Shown here in pieces: positions 21,545 through 31,925 of a stretch of DNA of 64,000 nt (position 1 is the stretch's first letter; each line of letters begins with the position of its first letter). The stretch comes from Diphasiastrum complanatum. Taxonomy: Eukaryota; Streptophyta; Lycopodiopsida; Lycopodiales; Lycopodiaceae. A program made the translations under genes and the position numbers. The DNA is taken from contig CM055092.1 in the NCBI GenBank assembly GCA_029204225.1, forward strand, positions 45,828,087-45,892,086, written 5' to 3'. The notes under the pieces were generated by a model, which was not told the origin of the DNA, made no database searches, and saw nothing but the letters and a program-made list of their open reading frames with translations.

Positions 21545-21868
21545 AACTATGGCATGGGTTGACGAGTTGTACACAAACTGATTGATGAACAAGCAAGGAT
21601 TGATGAGCTGTACACAAACAAGAGAAAAATAAAAAACGTCACTTGGCTTTGTGAAGACATGATTTGATGAATTGTACACAAACTGAGAATCGCGGACAAG
21701 AATTGATGAGCTGTATACAAACAAGAGAAAAAAAAATAACATAGCCTGGCTTTGTAAAGATATGGATTGATGAGTTGTACACAAACTGAGAATCGTAGGC
21801 AAGGATTGATGAGCTATATGCAAACAAGAAAAAAATGAAAAACGTAACATGGCTTGATGAGCTGTACA
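21545..21868. repeat. Tandem repeat, period about 104 bp, about three copies
   Basis: Each unit has two related half-units carrying TTGATGAGTTGTACACAAAC. The first half-unit starts near 21558, 21663 and 21767; the second near 21599, 21702 and 21806. A partial fourth copy ends at about 21868. Differences between units are a few per cent plus small A-run length changes. Confidence 0.75.
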
Positions 21869-22440
21869 AAACTACACAACTTAGGAATACTATATAAGCT
21901 GAGTCATTTCAATCCATGTTATTTTAATCCAAATTTGTATCTAAGCGGCTTTTATTCAAGTAGTTGCAGATCATTTTTAGAGGTCATTTTTTATTCTCGT
22001 TTACTTGATGTATATGTATTTTTGAAAATCTGTCGAGGAAGGAGTAGCCATGAGGTTAGGGCAGCTTGGACTGTCAAGCTCGCCAAAAGACTTTCAGACT
22101 CTCCAATAATGGCAACACTTAGGAGGGGATTTAAGGCTCTTCAAAAAAAAGGTTGAAATCTTTTTACAACTTTTCAGAAAAAATTTCAATTAAATTTTTA
22201 ACCTTAGTTAGTTTTTCAACAGTATTAGTTTCTAACTTTTATTAGTTCTGAAATAAAATTTATTAAAAAATATTTTGGATGGAGGGCAGACGACTTTTCC
22301 ATAATTTTTCTTTGCTTTTTCTTAAAAAATTCTTGGTTTTTTAAAAAAAAATGTAGAACTCAAACTTCTTTCAATTTTGAATAAGGTTAAACATTAGTGG
22401 ATGAATGATCACATATTATTTCTAAGAAAAATCTTAAAAA
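21869..22440. other. Unassigned AT-rich spacer
   Basis: A short open frame (21854-22156) lacks recognisable domains and is probably chance. Nothing else seen. Confidence 0.3.
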
Positions 22441-23396
22441 AAAATTCATACCAAAAACAATTGGATGAAGGTCCATCCACCGCGGGGCAGATGGACCTCT
22501 CTCAAACAAACTTTATTTCTAAGAATAACCATTAAAAATCAATTTGTGAAAACATAAATTTGGATTCTAGTCCATCCACCGCGGCGGATGGACAACCCCT
22601 AAAATTTTTCAAATCTTGAAAAAATCTCGAATAAATCCCGAAACATCTCCAATACCTCAAAAAAATTCGAATAAATCCGGAAACCTAGAAAACGTCGAAG
22701 AAATCTAGAAAATCACCAAAAAAAAAACTGATAATGTGGAGAACCATCCGCTGAGACGGATGGACAACCTCTAAAAAATTTCAAATCCAGAAAATCGCGA
22801 ATAAATCTCGAAACACCTTGAATACCTCGAAAAATCTCGAATAAATTCTGAATAAATCCGAAAACTCAAAAAATGTCGAAGAAATCTAGAAAATCACAAA
22901 AAAAACATCGATAATGTGGAAAACCATCCGTCGTGGCGAATGACTTCCTCTATATATATATATATATGTATATATTTTTTTTCAAAAAATGAACTTCCCG
23001 AAAATTACCAGAAAAATCGCGAATAAATTCCAAATATATCCCAAAAAATCCCAAAAATCACGAGAATCCATGAAGATCCCGAAAATCACGAAATCCGCTA
23101 AGAGCATGAAGATCAGGAAAATCCTCAAAGATCTCGAAAACAATTTAAAAATTCTAGAGGAAGCCCTCCGCGGCCGATGGCTTCCCGAAAATCTCCGGAA
23201 ATTCTCAAAAATAAAATTAAAAAAAGAAATTTCAAAAATAAAACAAAATCTAGGAAAGAATCCAAAAAACAAAATCCGATGAAATCTCCAAAATTTTTGG
23301 AAGAAGCCATCCACCTCGGCGGATAGACCCCCCCCCCCCCTAAAAAAATTCAATATCGAATTTCTTTTATTATTTCCATCCGCCGCGGCGGATGGA
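22441..23396. repeat. A-rich asymmetric repeat block with GC palindromes (right half)
   Basis: Same style as 19226-21245. Palindromes occur at 22469-22498, 22570-22593, 22744-22763, 22924-22943, 23162-23182, 23307-23326 and 23375-23396. The last has a perfect 22-base palindromic core around CCGCGG. Between them the plus strand repeats AAATCTCGAATAAATCC and AAATCCCGAAAAT variants. A C-run lies at 23329-23340. Confidence 0.8.
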
Positions 23397-25590
23397 GGAG
23401 GCCAACAGAAATTTTAAAATTCAACTAAAAAAAATATTCACGACTCCTTACTTATGCACCCTTTAGTCACTTTTCAAGATTGATTAGGGGATAATTGGTA
23501 TTCCACGTGTCAGCAACGTGAACATTTATTATTTTGAGCTAAATTCTTTTTTGTGGCCTTTAAATGAAAACTCATTTAAAAAAAAAATATTGGCCACAAT
23601 TGTTGAGAAAAACACTATTTTAAGCTTCTATATGAAGCTTGGAAAAATTCCATGTTTAACTAAATGCTTATGGGATAAATATCTAAACTTAATGGCCTCT
23701 CCTCATTCCTCCTCATAACTGTATTGCCTAAACCTTGAAACAATATATTGCCAAAACTTATATTGCCGAAAAAACTAAAAACTAAAACTAAAAAAATAAA
23801 ACATAATAAATTTTTTTTACAGAAAACTTAAAGTTCAAAATAAATAATAAAAATTAAAAAATGAATAACAAAAACTCAAAAAAATATAAAACAAATCTAT
23901 AATAAAAATCATAAACCTATAAATCAAATGTAAATATTAAAAACTAAATATAAAAATTATACATATTGTAACTTTTTAAATAAAAAGTCAAACAAACTTT
24001 AAAATAAATCTAAATATATTAAAGTCAAAAAACAGACTAAAAAATCTAAAAATAAATAATTAAAAGTCAAAAAACTATAACACGAATCTGAAAATTAAAA
24101 AATACATAATAAAAAGTCAAGAAAATATACAATAAATCTGGAAATTGAAGGAAAAAACAAACTATAAAATAAATCTAAATATATATAGAGAAGTTAAAAA
24201 AATAAATTAAAATATCTTAAAATGCAAGTGACAAATTGTGATTAAATTTCTATGAGAGTTCTTATAATACAGCTTGTTCAAAGTAGTATATGATTCAGTG
24301 ATGTTTATGTTTCTTTTAAATATCAAATTATGTTTATGTTTAAAAGTTGTCTATGTTATTCGGATCGACACTGATTTTGGACATGATTATATTTGATTTC
24401 CCAAAAACATCCACCATAACCCCCTTGATCTAACAATTGGAATGATTTACAATCATATTAGGTGCTCATAGCTATTGGACAAAAGCATCAATAAATTTTA
24501 GAAACTAAATTGTGACTTGTTGATCAAATTTGTTTTGTTTGGCTTATAAAATGAGATTCGAACTTGAGAAAATCCCACTTCAAGAATTGGTAAGTTTTTA
24601 TTGTTTTTCTTATCTGGCTCTTTTGGTACCATATGTAGAAAATAGTCCTAAATAAATTAAAAATGTCCAAAATTAATTGAAACAGTGTTAATATCTCTAC
24701 TGTTTGAATTACTTTCACTCTCTCAAATGATCTCTGATTCTGTGGAATCAAATAGTCTAATACAATGGAGGTCATGGAGGAACTATGATTCATGCTTCCG
24801 CTAATTGATGATTGACTCTGGTTCACCTATGGTGTATCTATTTCATCATCCTCATCTGTTTCTGTTATTGTGTATCTAGATACATCAGTTGCTTTTAGTA
24901 ATTATATAACTCTTAACTTTTTTATTTAATCAATTACACCAACAAAAATTTTGCTCGCCAACTTCATAAAAAGTGGTGAAAGGACTTCTGGGGTTGCATG
25001 GAGTCCCATAATAGGACAGATGGAGCCAGTATGATGGCTCCATTTTGTCCTAATTTTTTTTTAAATTTGTGACACCTCGAAATAGACCTCGAAGTAACTA
25101 TTGATATGGACCTTGGAATAAGCCTTCTTATGTAGTTCAAAATAAGACTATTTTGTGTGCCTTTACCCCGAAAAATCTATGGTGAGACATACCTCGGGTG
25201 CCATTGTATATTCCGAGGTGCTAGTTCTAACGCCGATAATGAGACAAATATCGATGGAAGCCCTTTGTCTTTTTTTTAAAGACCTCAAATTCTCCTCAAA
25301 AAGGATTCAAAATGCTGGAGTATATACTAGTGCCTCAATGTTATGCAAAAAAATAACAATTTTCAAATTTGAGCAGTATAACCTTGAAAAGAGGCTACAA
25401 GTACTTCATATGCTCCTTTGAGTGACAATGCAGTGACAATGCGGCACTCTCTTATCACTACCATGAACACTAACAAAAGAATAAAATGATTTGCTCATGT
25501 GTGATGTGTGTGGTGGGGTGTGGTGGTAGAGAGTAGTTCTTGGTGAGAGATTGAGAACCCAAAGTCAAAACCAAACCACACATGATGGGT
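23397..25590. other. AT-rich intergenic DNA
   Basis: Mostly A/T-rich low-complexity sequence, including about 23780-24230, which is dominated by AAAATAAA-like strings. No coding region or RNA gene was recognised. Confidence 0.5.
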
Positions 25591-26246
25591 GATATCCGAA
25601 ATAAAAAACCAAAAAACATCAACAACAACAACAGCATTTGAATATTTCAGGCAAATCTTTGTTACTAAATACTATATTCAACTCGGTAAACTATGATACA
25701 TATGGAGGCCGAAGCTTGCGTCTCGTTTACGACGACAACATTTTCTTCTGCCGGGGCTCCACCCTAAACCCTAAGTCTTCACTGCTCTCACTTTTCTCTC
25801 TTCTATTCTCTGCGACCACCGTCATAGTTTCTGTCTTTCCGTAGTCTGCACGTTTTAAGAATACATCGGTGTTGTGTTAGGCGCTGCTGTACGTTCCAAG
25901 AAGTAGGTATAAAACGTGTTCGAAGCATAATGCCTCAGCTTAGATCAGGGCACACTGATCAGGATTTTTCGCTGCTTATAACAGGCTGCTGCATGCGATA
26001 GTCTGTAACTTGCATATCAGTAATCTCTGCAACTACTTTCGATCCCTTTCAGTTCACTCGAATTTCATATCCCTGTGCGTTGTTCCTTCACTCAAGTAGC
26101 AATACCCGTCAAACAAAATTACATACTGTCCCTTATTCTTAGCTGAAACTGTGTGTTTCGTAGACTTTATAACATTCGGAGCTGAAGATAGAATAGTTTT
26201 ATCAGAATTGAATTGCACTCAAAAGCGTGCCAGATCTTTGAGGAAA
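25591..26246 (+). promoter_or_regulatory. Probable promoter/5' leader of the C2-domain gene
   Basis: The stretch before the C2 gene holds a telo-box-like AAACCCTAA at 25776-25784 and a pyrimidine-rich tract (TCACTTTTCTCTCTTC, about 25788-25805). Both are common near plant transcription starts. No clear TATA box was fixed, and a leader intron cannot be excluded. Confidence 0.4.
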
Positions 26247-26723
26247 ATGACAAAGTCTCTCAAAAGAGCTGCTGTGCCACCAAGGCAGCGATCGTTGGAG
26301 GTTTTCATGATTTCGGCACAGGACTTAAAGTACAATGGTGGAAAGGTACAGACTTATGCAGCAGCATACGTAGATCCCAAGCACAAACAATGCACGAGCA
26401 TCGATCAGGAGGGAGGTGCCAATCCCACCTGGGATGAGAAACTTACTTTCTTCATCGACGAACGGCTTTTTGACGATCCGATGGCGCAGTTAACCATAGA
26501 GATTTATTCTCAAGGGACTTGGAAAGCTAAGCTGCTGGGGACAGCCCGAGTTTTCATATCAGATGCTGTGAAGGTTAAAAGTAATGCCTCACAATTCCTT
26601 CGAGTCTCGCCAATCGTGCTATTTCACGACTCTCAGGCACAGGGAATCCTCAACATCTGTATTCCTCCGAATGGAAGCTTCCCTGAACGCTTTGACTACA
26701 GTCTTTCCATACGACGCCGATAA
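26247..26723 (+). CDS. Small single C2-domain protein (SRC2/BAP-like)
   Basis: The 158-residue intronless frame encodes one C2 domain (residues about 16-115) and little else. Visible C2 features are SLEVFMISAQDLK (first strand and loop), the plant-type NPTWDEKLTFFID block (residues 59-71), and LLGTARVFISD (residues 96-106). Plant C2 proteins of this SRC2/BAP type bind membranes and act in stress or cell-death signalling; that role is inferred from the family. The first calcium-loop acidic residues are sparse, so Ca2+ binding is uncertain. I chose the ATG at 26247 (MTKSLKRAAVPPRQ). An upstream in-frame ATG at 26151 would add 32 residues with no C2 similarity. The basic N-terminus and the IRRR C-terminus are noteworthy; there is no signal peptide or membrane segment. 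No frame damage is seen, and neighbours on both sides are noncoding. Confidence 0.8.
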   Translation: MTKSLKRAAVPPRQRSLEVFMISAQDLKYNGGKVQTYAAAYVDPKHKQCTSIDQEGGANPTWDEKLTFFIDERLFDDPMAQLTIEIYSQGTWKAKLLGTARVFISDAVKVKSNASQFLRVSPIVLFHDSQAQGILNICIPPNGSFPERFDYSLSIRRR

Positions 26724-27800
26724 AGTTCTGAATCCCGAATCTCGATCTATACTGAGCTTTCTCTCTTTCATATCTTATTTGCCCAGTGAAGCTAGTGACT
26801 ACTGATACGACAATGGCTACTTAGTATCGTTGCTCGACCATTTGAACTAGCTGCACATGTTCATCCATAAATGATAAAAGTACCTTTTATAACTGGATGG
26901 ATGTATCATAAAGTACTGATGTTTCTTCCGCAGCTGCATAAAGCAACTATTAATGTATTATCGATTCTGGATTTGTATTTGGTGTCCCCAACTTTGGGCT
27001 TGCTTTGCTTTGCAAGGAGGGCATGGGAATCATGTTGCGTAAATTGGCCTGTGTATGTTGTGGTTTTAGCTCCATTTAAACCGCGTGATATTACTGATTT
27101 TTGGCGTGTTTGAGACCATGTATTCAAGCTCATGATCATAATAGTTTGAGACTAAAATGAGCTCACCATAACAGTTTGAGACTAAAGTGTGTGTAGCCTG
27201 TGACATTGTTACAATTAACTAATTTACTCATTGCAAGGTAATTATTTATTCACCTACATATGCAGGTTAGTGCTAATAAGCGGCCTGTCTTGCCCGTCTA
27301 TTTAACAAAGAAACATCATGGTTCCGGAACGCAAATGGAACGGCGATGGTTCCGGAACAAATCTTAATTTTCATATAAAAATCTGGTGGAACGAAAAAGA
27401 AACGTTCTTCTTTAAAATTTTCATTTTTTCAATCTTCTTGGAAAAGAAGCACTCATTTCTACATGAAAATGAGTTCTTTTTTGTAGGAATAGCTCATTTT
27501 TAGAAGAGCAAGAGAGCAAAACTCGGAACAAGAGAATTGCCATAGCTTTTTGAAAACTAGATTCAATATACATTTCCTTTTGAATCTGTGAAGAAGCTTA
27601 GGTACTGAGAACAAACTTTTGTATACATTTCTTCTTGAATTTGCAATGAATTAACTCAAGCCAAAAGAAAATTCGGTATATCTTTTGTTGTGTTAATCTA
27701 CAATATTGAAGCTCAGGCCCAAAGAAAACCGCGGCTAGAATCAAAATTCAAATCTTTCCTAACATTGTGTCGTAGCTTGTAACCATATGGTTCCAGATCA
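26724..27800. other. Intergenic DNA with two GTTCCGGAAC palindromes
   Basis: No gene recognised. The 10-bp palindrome GTTCCGGAAC occurs at 27321-27330 and 27349-27358, both preceded by ATG. A short frame at 27318-27503 that starts in it has no recognisable domain. Confidence 0.35.
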
Positions 27801-28385
27801 ATGAAGGGTCAGAACATGGTTCCTATGCAACTTAGGGACTCCGACTCACACCAAACAATCCGGTCATGTCTCACCAGAGATTCAACATTTAATATCTATT
27901 GTGTTCATTGGCCTTGGCCAATGCCAAAATTTGTGTCTATCCTACAATTGGACCATCCATTTTTGCTCAATCATTTTAAAGAATCTTCCATGGCAATCAT
28001 CTCCAAAGGTTTTGACTCATTTGGAAAAATCAAATTTCATAATATTTCATTATTTGTGCATGACATCCTCCCGCTAAACGTGACTGTCCAACAAGAGGTA
28101 TTGAATCCTCTATACGAAGAAAGGAATCGACTTGAAGAGAAGCTAAATTATCTCAAAGAATTAGCATTGAAAACCATTGCTATTGCCTGCCCTGGACCTC
28201 AAGCACATGAAGAGCATTTGAGAGCAAAGGAAAAATTTACCAAGCTGAAAGAAGACATCAATACCTTGCAGAAGAACAAAGAGGCTGCTACCAAATCTCC
28301 ATCTAGACCAATCATATTTTCATGTGTGGAAGTAGGAAGTTGTAACAAATATCTTACTACAATTTATGAGAATGACAAGCTATAG
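27801..28385 (+). CDS. Unrecognised 194-residue ORF with coiled-coil-like segment
   Basis: I do not recognise this frame. Residues about 95-125 and 135-165 are rich in Glu, Lys and Leu with heptad-like spacing (EERNRLEEKLNYLKELALK; AKEKFTKLKEDINTLQKNK), suggesting a coiled coil. The sequence stays protein-like for a short distance past the TAG at 28383-28385, but further stops follow, so this may be a decayed piece of a longer gene or of a retroelement gag. No signal peptide, zinc finger or catalytic motif is visible. It could also be a chance ORF. Confidence 0.35.
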   Translation: MKGQNMVPMQLRDSDSHQTIRSCLTRDSTFNIYCVHWPWPMPKFVSILQLDHPFLLNHFKESSMAIISKGFDSFGKIKFHNISLFVHDILPLNVTVQQEVLNPLYEERNRLEEKLNYLKELALKTIAIACPGPQAHEEHLRAKEKFTKLKEDINTLQKNKEAATKSPSRPIIFSCVEVGSCNKYLTTIYENDKL

Positions 28386-29912
28386 AGGGAAGTTGAAAGC
28401 CTAAAATAGTAGATAAATGATGCTATATACGCAAGGAGGTCGACACAGCCGTTGTGCCCCCAAAAAGAACTCGAACCAGGAATAAGCAAGCCAAACAGAT
28501 GACTCAGGTACTGTGTACCGAATTTCTTATTTTTTTTATCAAACTATAGATCCCAAAGTGAAATGCAATGACATGTAGACTATTGTTGTTACCAAGAATA
28601 ATGGGCATACCGTGGAAGGAGTGTGAAACTTCTTGAGAGAGAGAGAGAGAAATAGATCAAAGCTCCTCTTGACAAGTCAAGATCATAACCTTTTAAAACT
28701 CTTTATTCATAAACCAACAAGGCAAAACATAGCTTGAAAACTATACAATACTAAATAAAGCATCGTAAAGCATAACATATCTCAAGACATCCAGCTGGTA
28801 CCTGCCGCCATCCCACCACACAAAATCGCGCAAGTTAGCACAGTGAGGAAGACAGGTGTCAACGCTAAATGTCAATTGTTATCCATGTACAAAATACGTT
28901 AAACTTAACTAAGTTAGAAACTTTCAAAGTTCTAAGTCCTAAGTAGAATGGCTAGTTTCAAATTATGGAAGACCGTCCTTGCTATAAAAGGAGAGGTATT
29001 TGCCATGTACACAACACTTTTGAGATTAAGCTATCTTGCTCTCTATTTTTGAGACTATTATTCTATTTCATTTGTGTTCCCTTTGGGAAGAACATGATGA
29101 CCAAAAAAAAGATAAATGACTTGAAGACCCATTTTTTTTTAAATTTATTATTTTTTTTTAAAAAGTATCCAAATTTAAAATGCTTCAAATAAATATATTG
29201 TAATGGTAAAAAACTATTGTATTTTGTAAGAAAATAATTTAAGCTACAAAAATTTGGTCAATAGATTTTTATAAATAGCTTAAAATTAGCTTATATTAAA
29301 TAATAATACTATTTAAAATAAAATCATTAGATACACAACCACTAAAATACCTAAAAAATATTTTTTGCTTATTAAAAACAAAATTTATAGTTTTTTTTTT
29401 TGGAATTTTAAAAGTTTTCTAAATTACAATTCTTGTATCGAAAAAAATATTGTAAAAATTATGTTAAAAATTTGAATAAATATTTTTTAAAATTGTAAAT
29501 TTTGAAAATCTTTACTTACACCCACGTAAGTTTATTAAATATTTAAGCATTAAATAAACGCAAATAAAATTACTTTACAATAATCAAAATTAAATTATTT
29601 GTGATAATATTTAAATCACCCTGAAAAAAACATAATTTTTTTTTTCATTTCCTATAATTTTTAGCAATATTTTTTTTACAAAAAATATTATAAAAACACA
29701 TCTTAAATTAAAATATTGTAAACTTGACAAATCATTACAATTTTAATTTTTGGTAATAATTATCAATGTTAAAATTTTTAGAATATTTCAAATTTTAGAT
29801 TTTAAATCGTTAAAAAATAAATTTAAAAATATTAAATCAATAAAAAAGAATTCAAAACACAATACATCAAAAAATATAAACACAATTATTCTTTAAAACA
29901 AAAGAGAATTTT
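28386..29912. other. AT-rich intergenic DNA
   Basis: Extremely A/T-rich from about 29100 on. A short (GA)n tract lies near 28635-28650. No gene recognised. Confidence 0.5.
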
Positions 29913-30590
29913 TTATTCCCAAAAATCATCGATGTCATTTACATCTTTTTCTTTTGCTTTTTCTTGAGTAGTCACTGTACTATCAAGTGGCACCTCTTCT
30001 ATAATTTCCTCGACTACAATTACTACATTGTAATCTTGAACCAAGACATCAGCAAATTCTCCTGTGTCGCCTACTTTTCTGCTAGCAGGAGGCTGAGGTT
30101 CCTTGGACAAGGGAATTATTGTATCCTCGATGTCCAAACTCTTTCTCACCTCAGATAATTCATCTGGCAAAATTGAAAGATATTTCATTCTCATTTTTAC
30201 AAAATCAACTAAATTAGTGTCTAAATCTACTACAGCAACATGTTTGTCTTTCTAAACAACACATGCGCTCGTAGTGCCGCTACCGCTAAATAAATCTAAA
30301 ACCCAATTAGCTGGGTGAGAAAAAATATCAATTAAATGATTAATTAATTGTTGTGGCTTTTGGTAGGGATAAGTCACGGACCCGTCATTGGACTTTTTTA
30401 ATTTCTTTGTCACAGCTGGATACTGGAACAAGTTTTCAAAACTTGTGCCCATCATTGGTTTTCAAATCTGCCCATTTTTGGTGTGATGCATTTTCCCGCA
30501 TCAAGAAGGATGCTAAGACCACCTGCTGCGTTAATGTTGGCATGGGTTTGCTTCCACATCCAGCTTAGCCTTTGTGATCTAGCCTTATGA
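29913..30590 (-). pseudogene. Beta-class amino-DNA-methyltransferase (N4/N6) remnant
   Basis: On the minus strand a decayed methyltransferase C-terminal half is readable. An upstream block, MWKQTHANINAAGG (about 30570-30530), is followed by a frame change. Then come NLFQYPAVTKKLKK, the motif-X-like QKPQQLINHLIDIFS, and the SAM-binding motif I VLDLFSGSGTT (about 30300-30268). A single in-frame TAG near 30254 interrupts it, then HVAVVDLDTNLVDF gives the motif II acidic region. A Pro/Glu-rich tail ends at 29913 (NDIDDFWE). The order KPxxL, then DLFSGSGTT, then an acidic residue is that of bacterial-type beta-class N4-cytosine/N6-adenine methyltransferases. The catalytic (D/S)PP(Y/W) motif, which should lie upstream, was not found, so the copy is truncated. 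Normal substrate (DNA N4C or N6A) is a family inference. No promoter or intact neighbour suggests activity. Confidence 0.7.
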
Positions 30591-30984
30591 GATTGGAGAA
30601 ATATGTGCAGGCTGAATTCTGACTATGTTTAAATCTCGCATCTAGAGGAGCAGTTGAGTTTATGTGAATGAGCAGACTGGCGTGGAGTAGCAGAAGTGCT
30701 ACTGTTATTCATGGAGGCAATGATTTGTGAGATTTTCATTACAATCTCATTATTTCTCAAGGATAAATGGTGACGGAGAAAGAAAAATCTTGAAGAGATT
30801 TGTGCACTCTGCTTGGAGCCCACATTGCCTCCTATGTGAACTTTGAAATTCCACTAGAGATGTGACTTGTAGGACCTTGTTGCTATATGAAAAACCATGG
30901 TAAGAACTTGCTTGAAGGTCATACGTTTAGAAAACTAAGTAAAAAGCTTTTGGAGGTAAAGCAAAGACAATAGTGCCTTCGAAG
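30591..30984. other. Unassigned, between methyltransferase remnant and tRNA-like repeats
   Basis: No recognisable coding sequence. Any methyltransferase N-terminal half has been lost or has decayed beyond recognition. Confidence 0.3.
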
Positions 30985-31262
30985 CTCAGTTGCTTGGCTT
31001 GGCATCCAAAGTTTCTTCGGTCCCAAGTTCAAGCCCCTTGGAAATCAAGATGCATAAACTTTAATCCAACCAATGGGGTTGGCTGAGTTGGTTAGCTTGA
31101 AATTCAAAGTTCCTTTGGTCCCAGGTTTGAGCCTCCCCTTGGAAACCAACAAGCATAAACTCTAATCCATCAAAAGGGTTTTGGCTTCGTTGGTTGGCTT
31201 GGCATCCAAAGTTTCTTTGATTCCAAGTTCAAGCCCCTGTCAAACCAAGATCCATAAACTCT
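30985..31262 (+). repeat. Three tandem tRNA-like units (SINE-like), period about 100 bp
   Basis: Three units, aligned at 31008, 31106 and 31208, each contain a tRNA-like pair of internal pol III promoter boxes. In the middle unit the A box is TGGCTGAGTTGG (31080-31091), a full match to TRGCNNAGYNGG. The B box is GGTTTGAGCC (31124-31133), close to GGTTCGANNCC, about 32 bp further on. The outer units have weaker boxes (GCTCAGTTGC and AGTTCAAGCCCC; TGGCTTCGTTGG and AGTTCAAGCCC). No complete tRNA cloverleaf or anticodon arm was confirmed, so a tRNA-derived SINE or decayed tRNA array is the best call. Confidence 0.55.
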
Positions 31263-31872
31263 CAACCTTTTGTACATTGATGGCCTTTTGAACAAATTGC
31301 CTTAAGGTATAAAAAGACTCTCTCTATTTTGCAATCTATCAATCAATCATCTAGTTGCATCGATGCACATATTAAAAAATGCGGGTGAGAGTGTATATAA
31401 ACACTTGATTGAAGATAAGGTTAGTGTTTTATCTATACGAGACCTTGAAACATTCAAAATAAGAAAAGTTCTTTTGGGTAGGTCCTAACAATTACATTCC
31501 AAAAGCACCTTCAATCCTTATGCAGGAAGAATTCACATACATGCATTCCCTATTTGGCCACTTGGCTTTCCTTCCAAAATGTAAACCTTACTATTTTTGG
31601 GTCTATTTGATGACACCATCATGTTAGCTCATTCACTATGAACCTCATTCATGGCAAATGGTGGTCTACAATGTACCAAATTGCTTCGTTGGCTTGAAAT
31701 GTTTCAATGTATTCTTCCTCTTACCATTCATGTATGATAAACATAATGTGTCCAAGAGGTTATCGAACAAATTGTCATCCATTATTAGGTAATTTGATAA
31801 AAAACATATAGTTTGCTAGTCAAACATGGAATGTTGCAATTTAGATAGACTACACAGTGTGATGTTTGAGAA

Positions 31873-31925
<53 letters not shown>

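Noticed and set aside
21500-21850. Minus-strand ORFs of Phe/Ser-rich sequence over the 104-bp repeat
   Set aside because: They follow from the tandem repeat, and the repeated peptide has no known domain.
19238-23396. Regularly repeated palindromes as a CRISPR-like array
   Set aside because: Spacing is irregular (about 100 to over 1,000 bp), the copies are degenerate, there are no cas genes, and the setting is a plant nuclear genome.
26151-26246. Upstream ATG for the C2 gene (32 extra residues)
   Set aside because: The added residues do not look like C2 proteins and the ATG at 26247 sits at the expected place before the domain.
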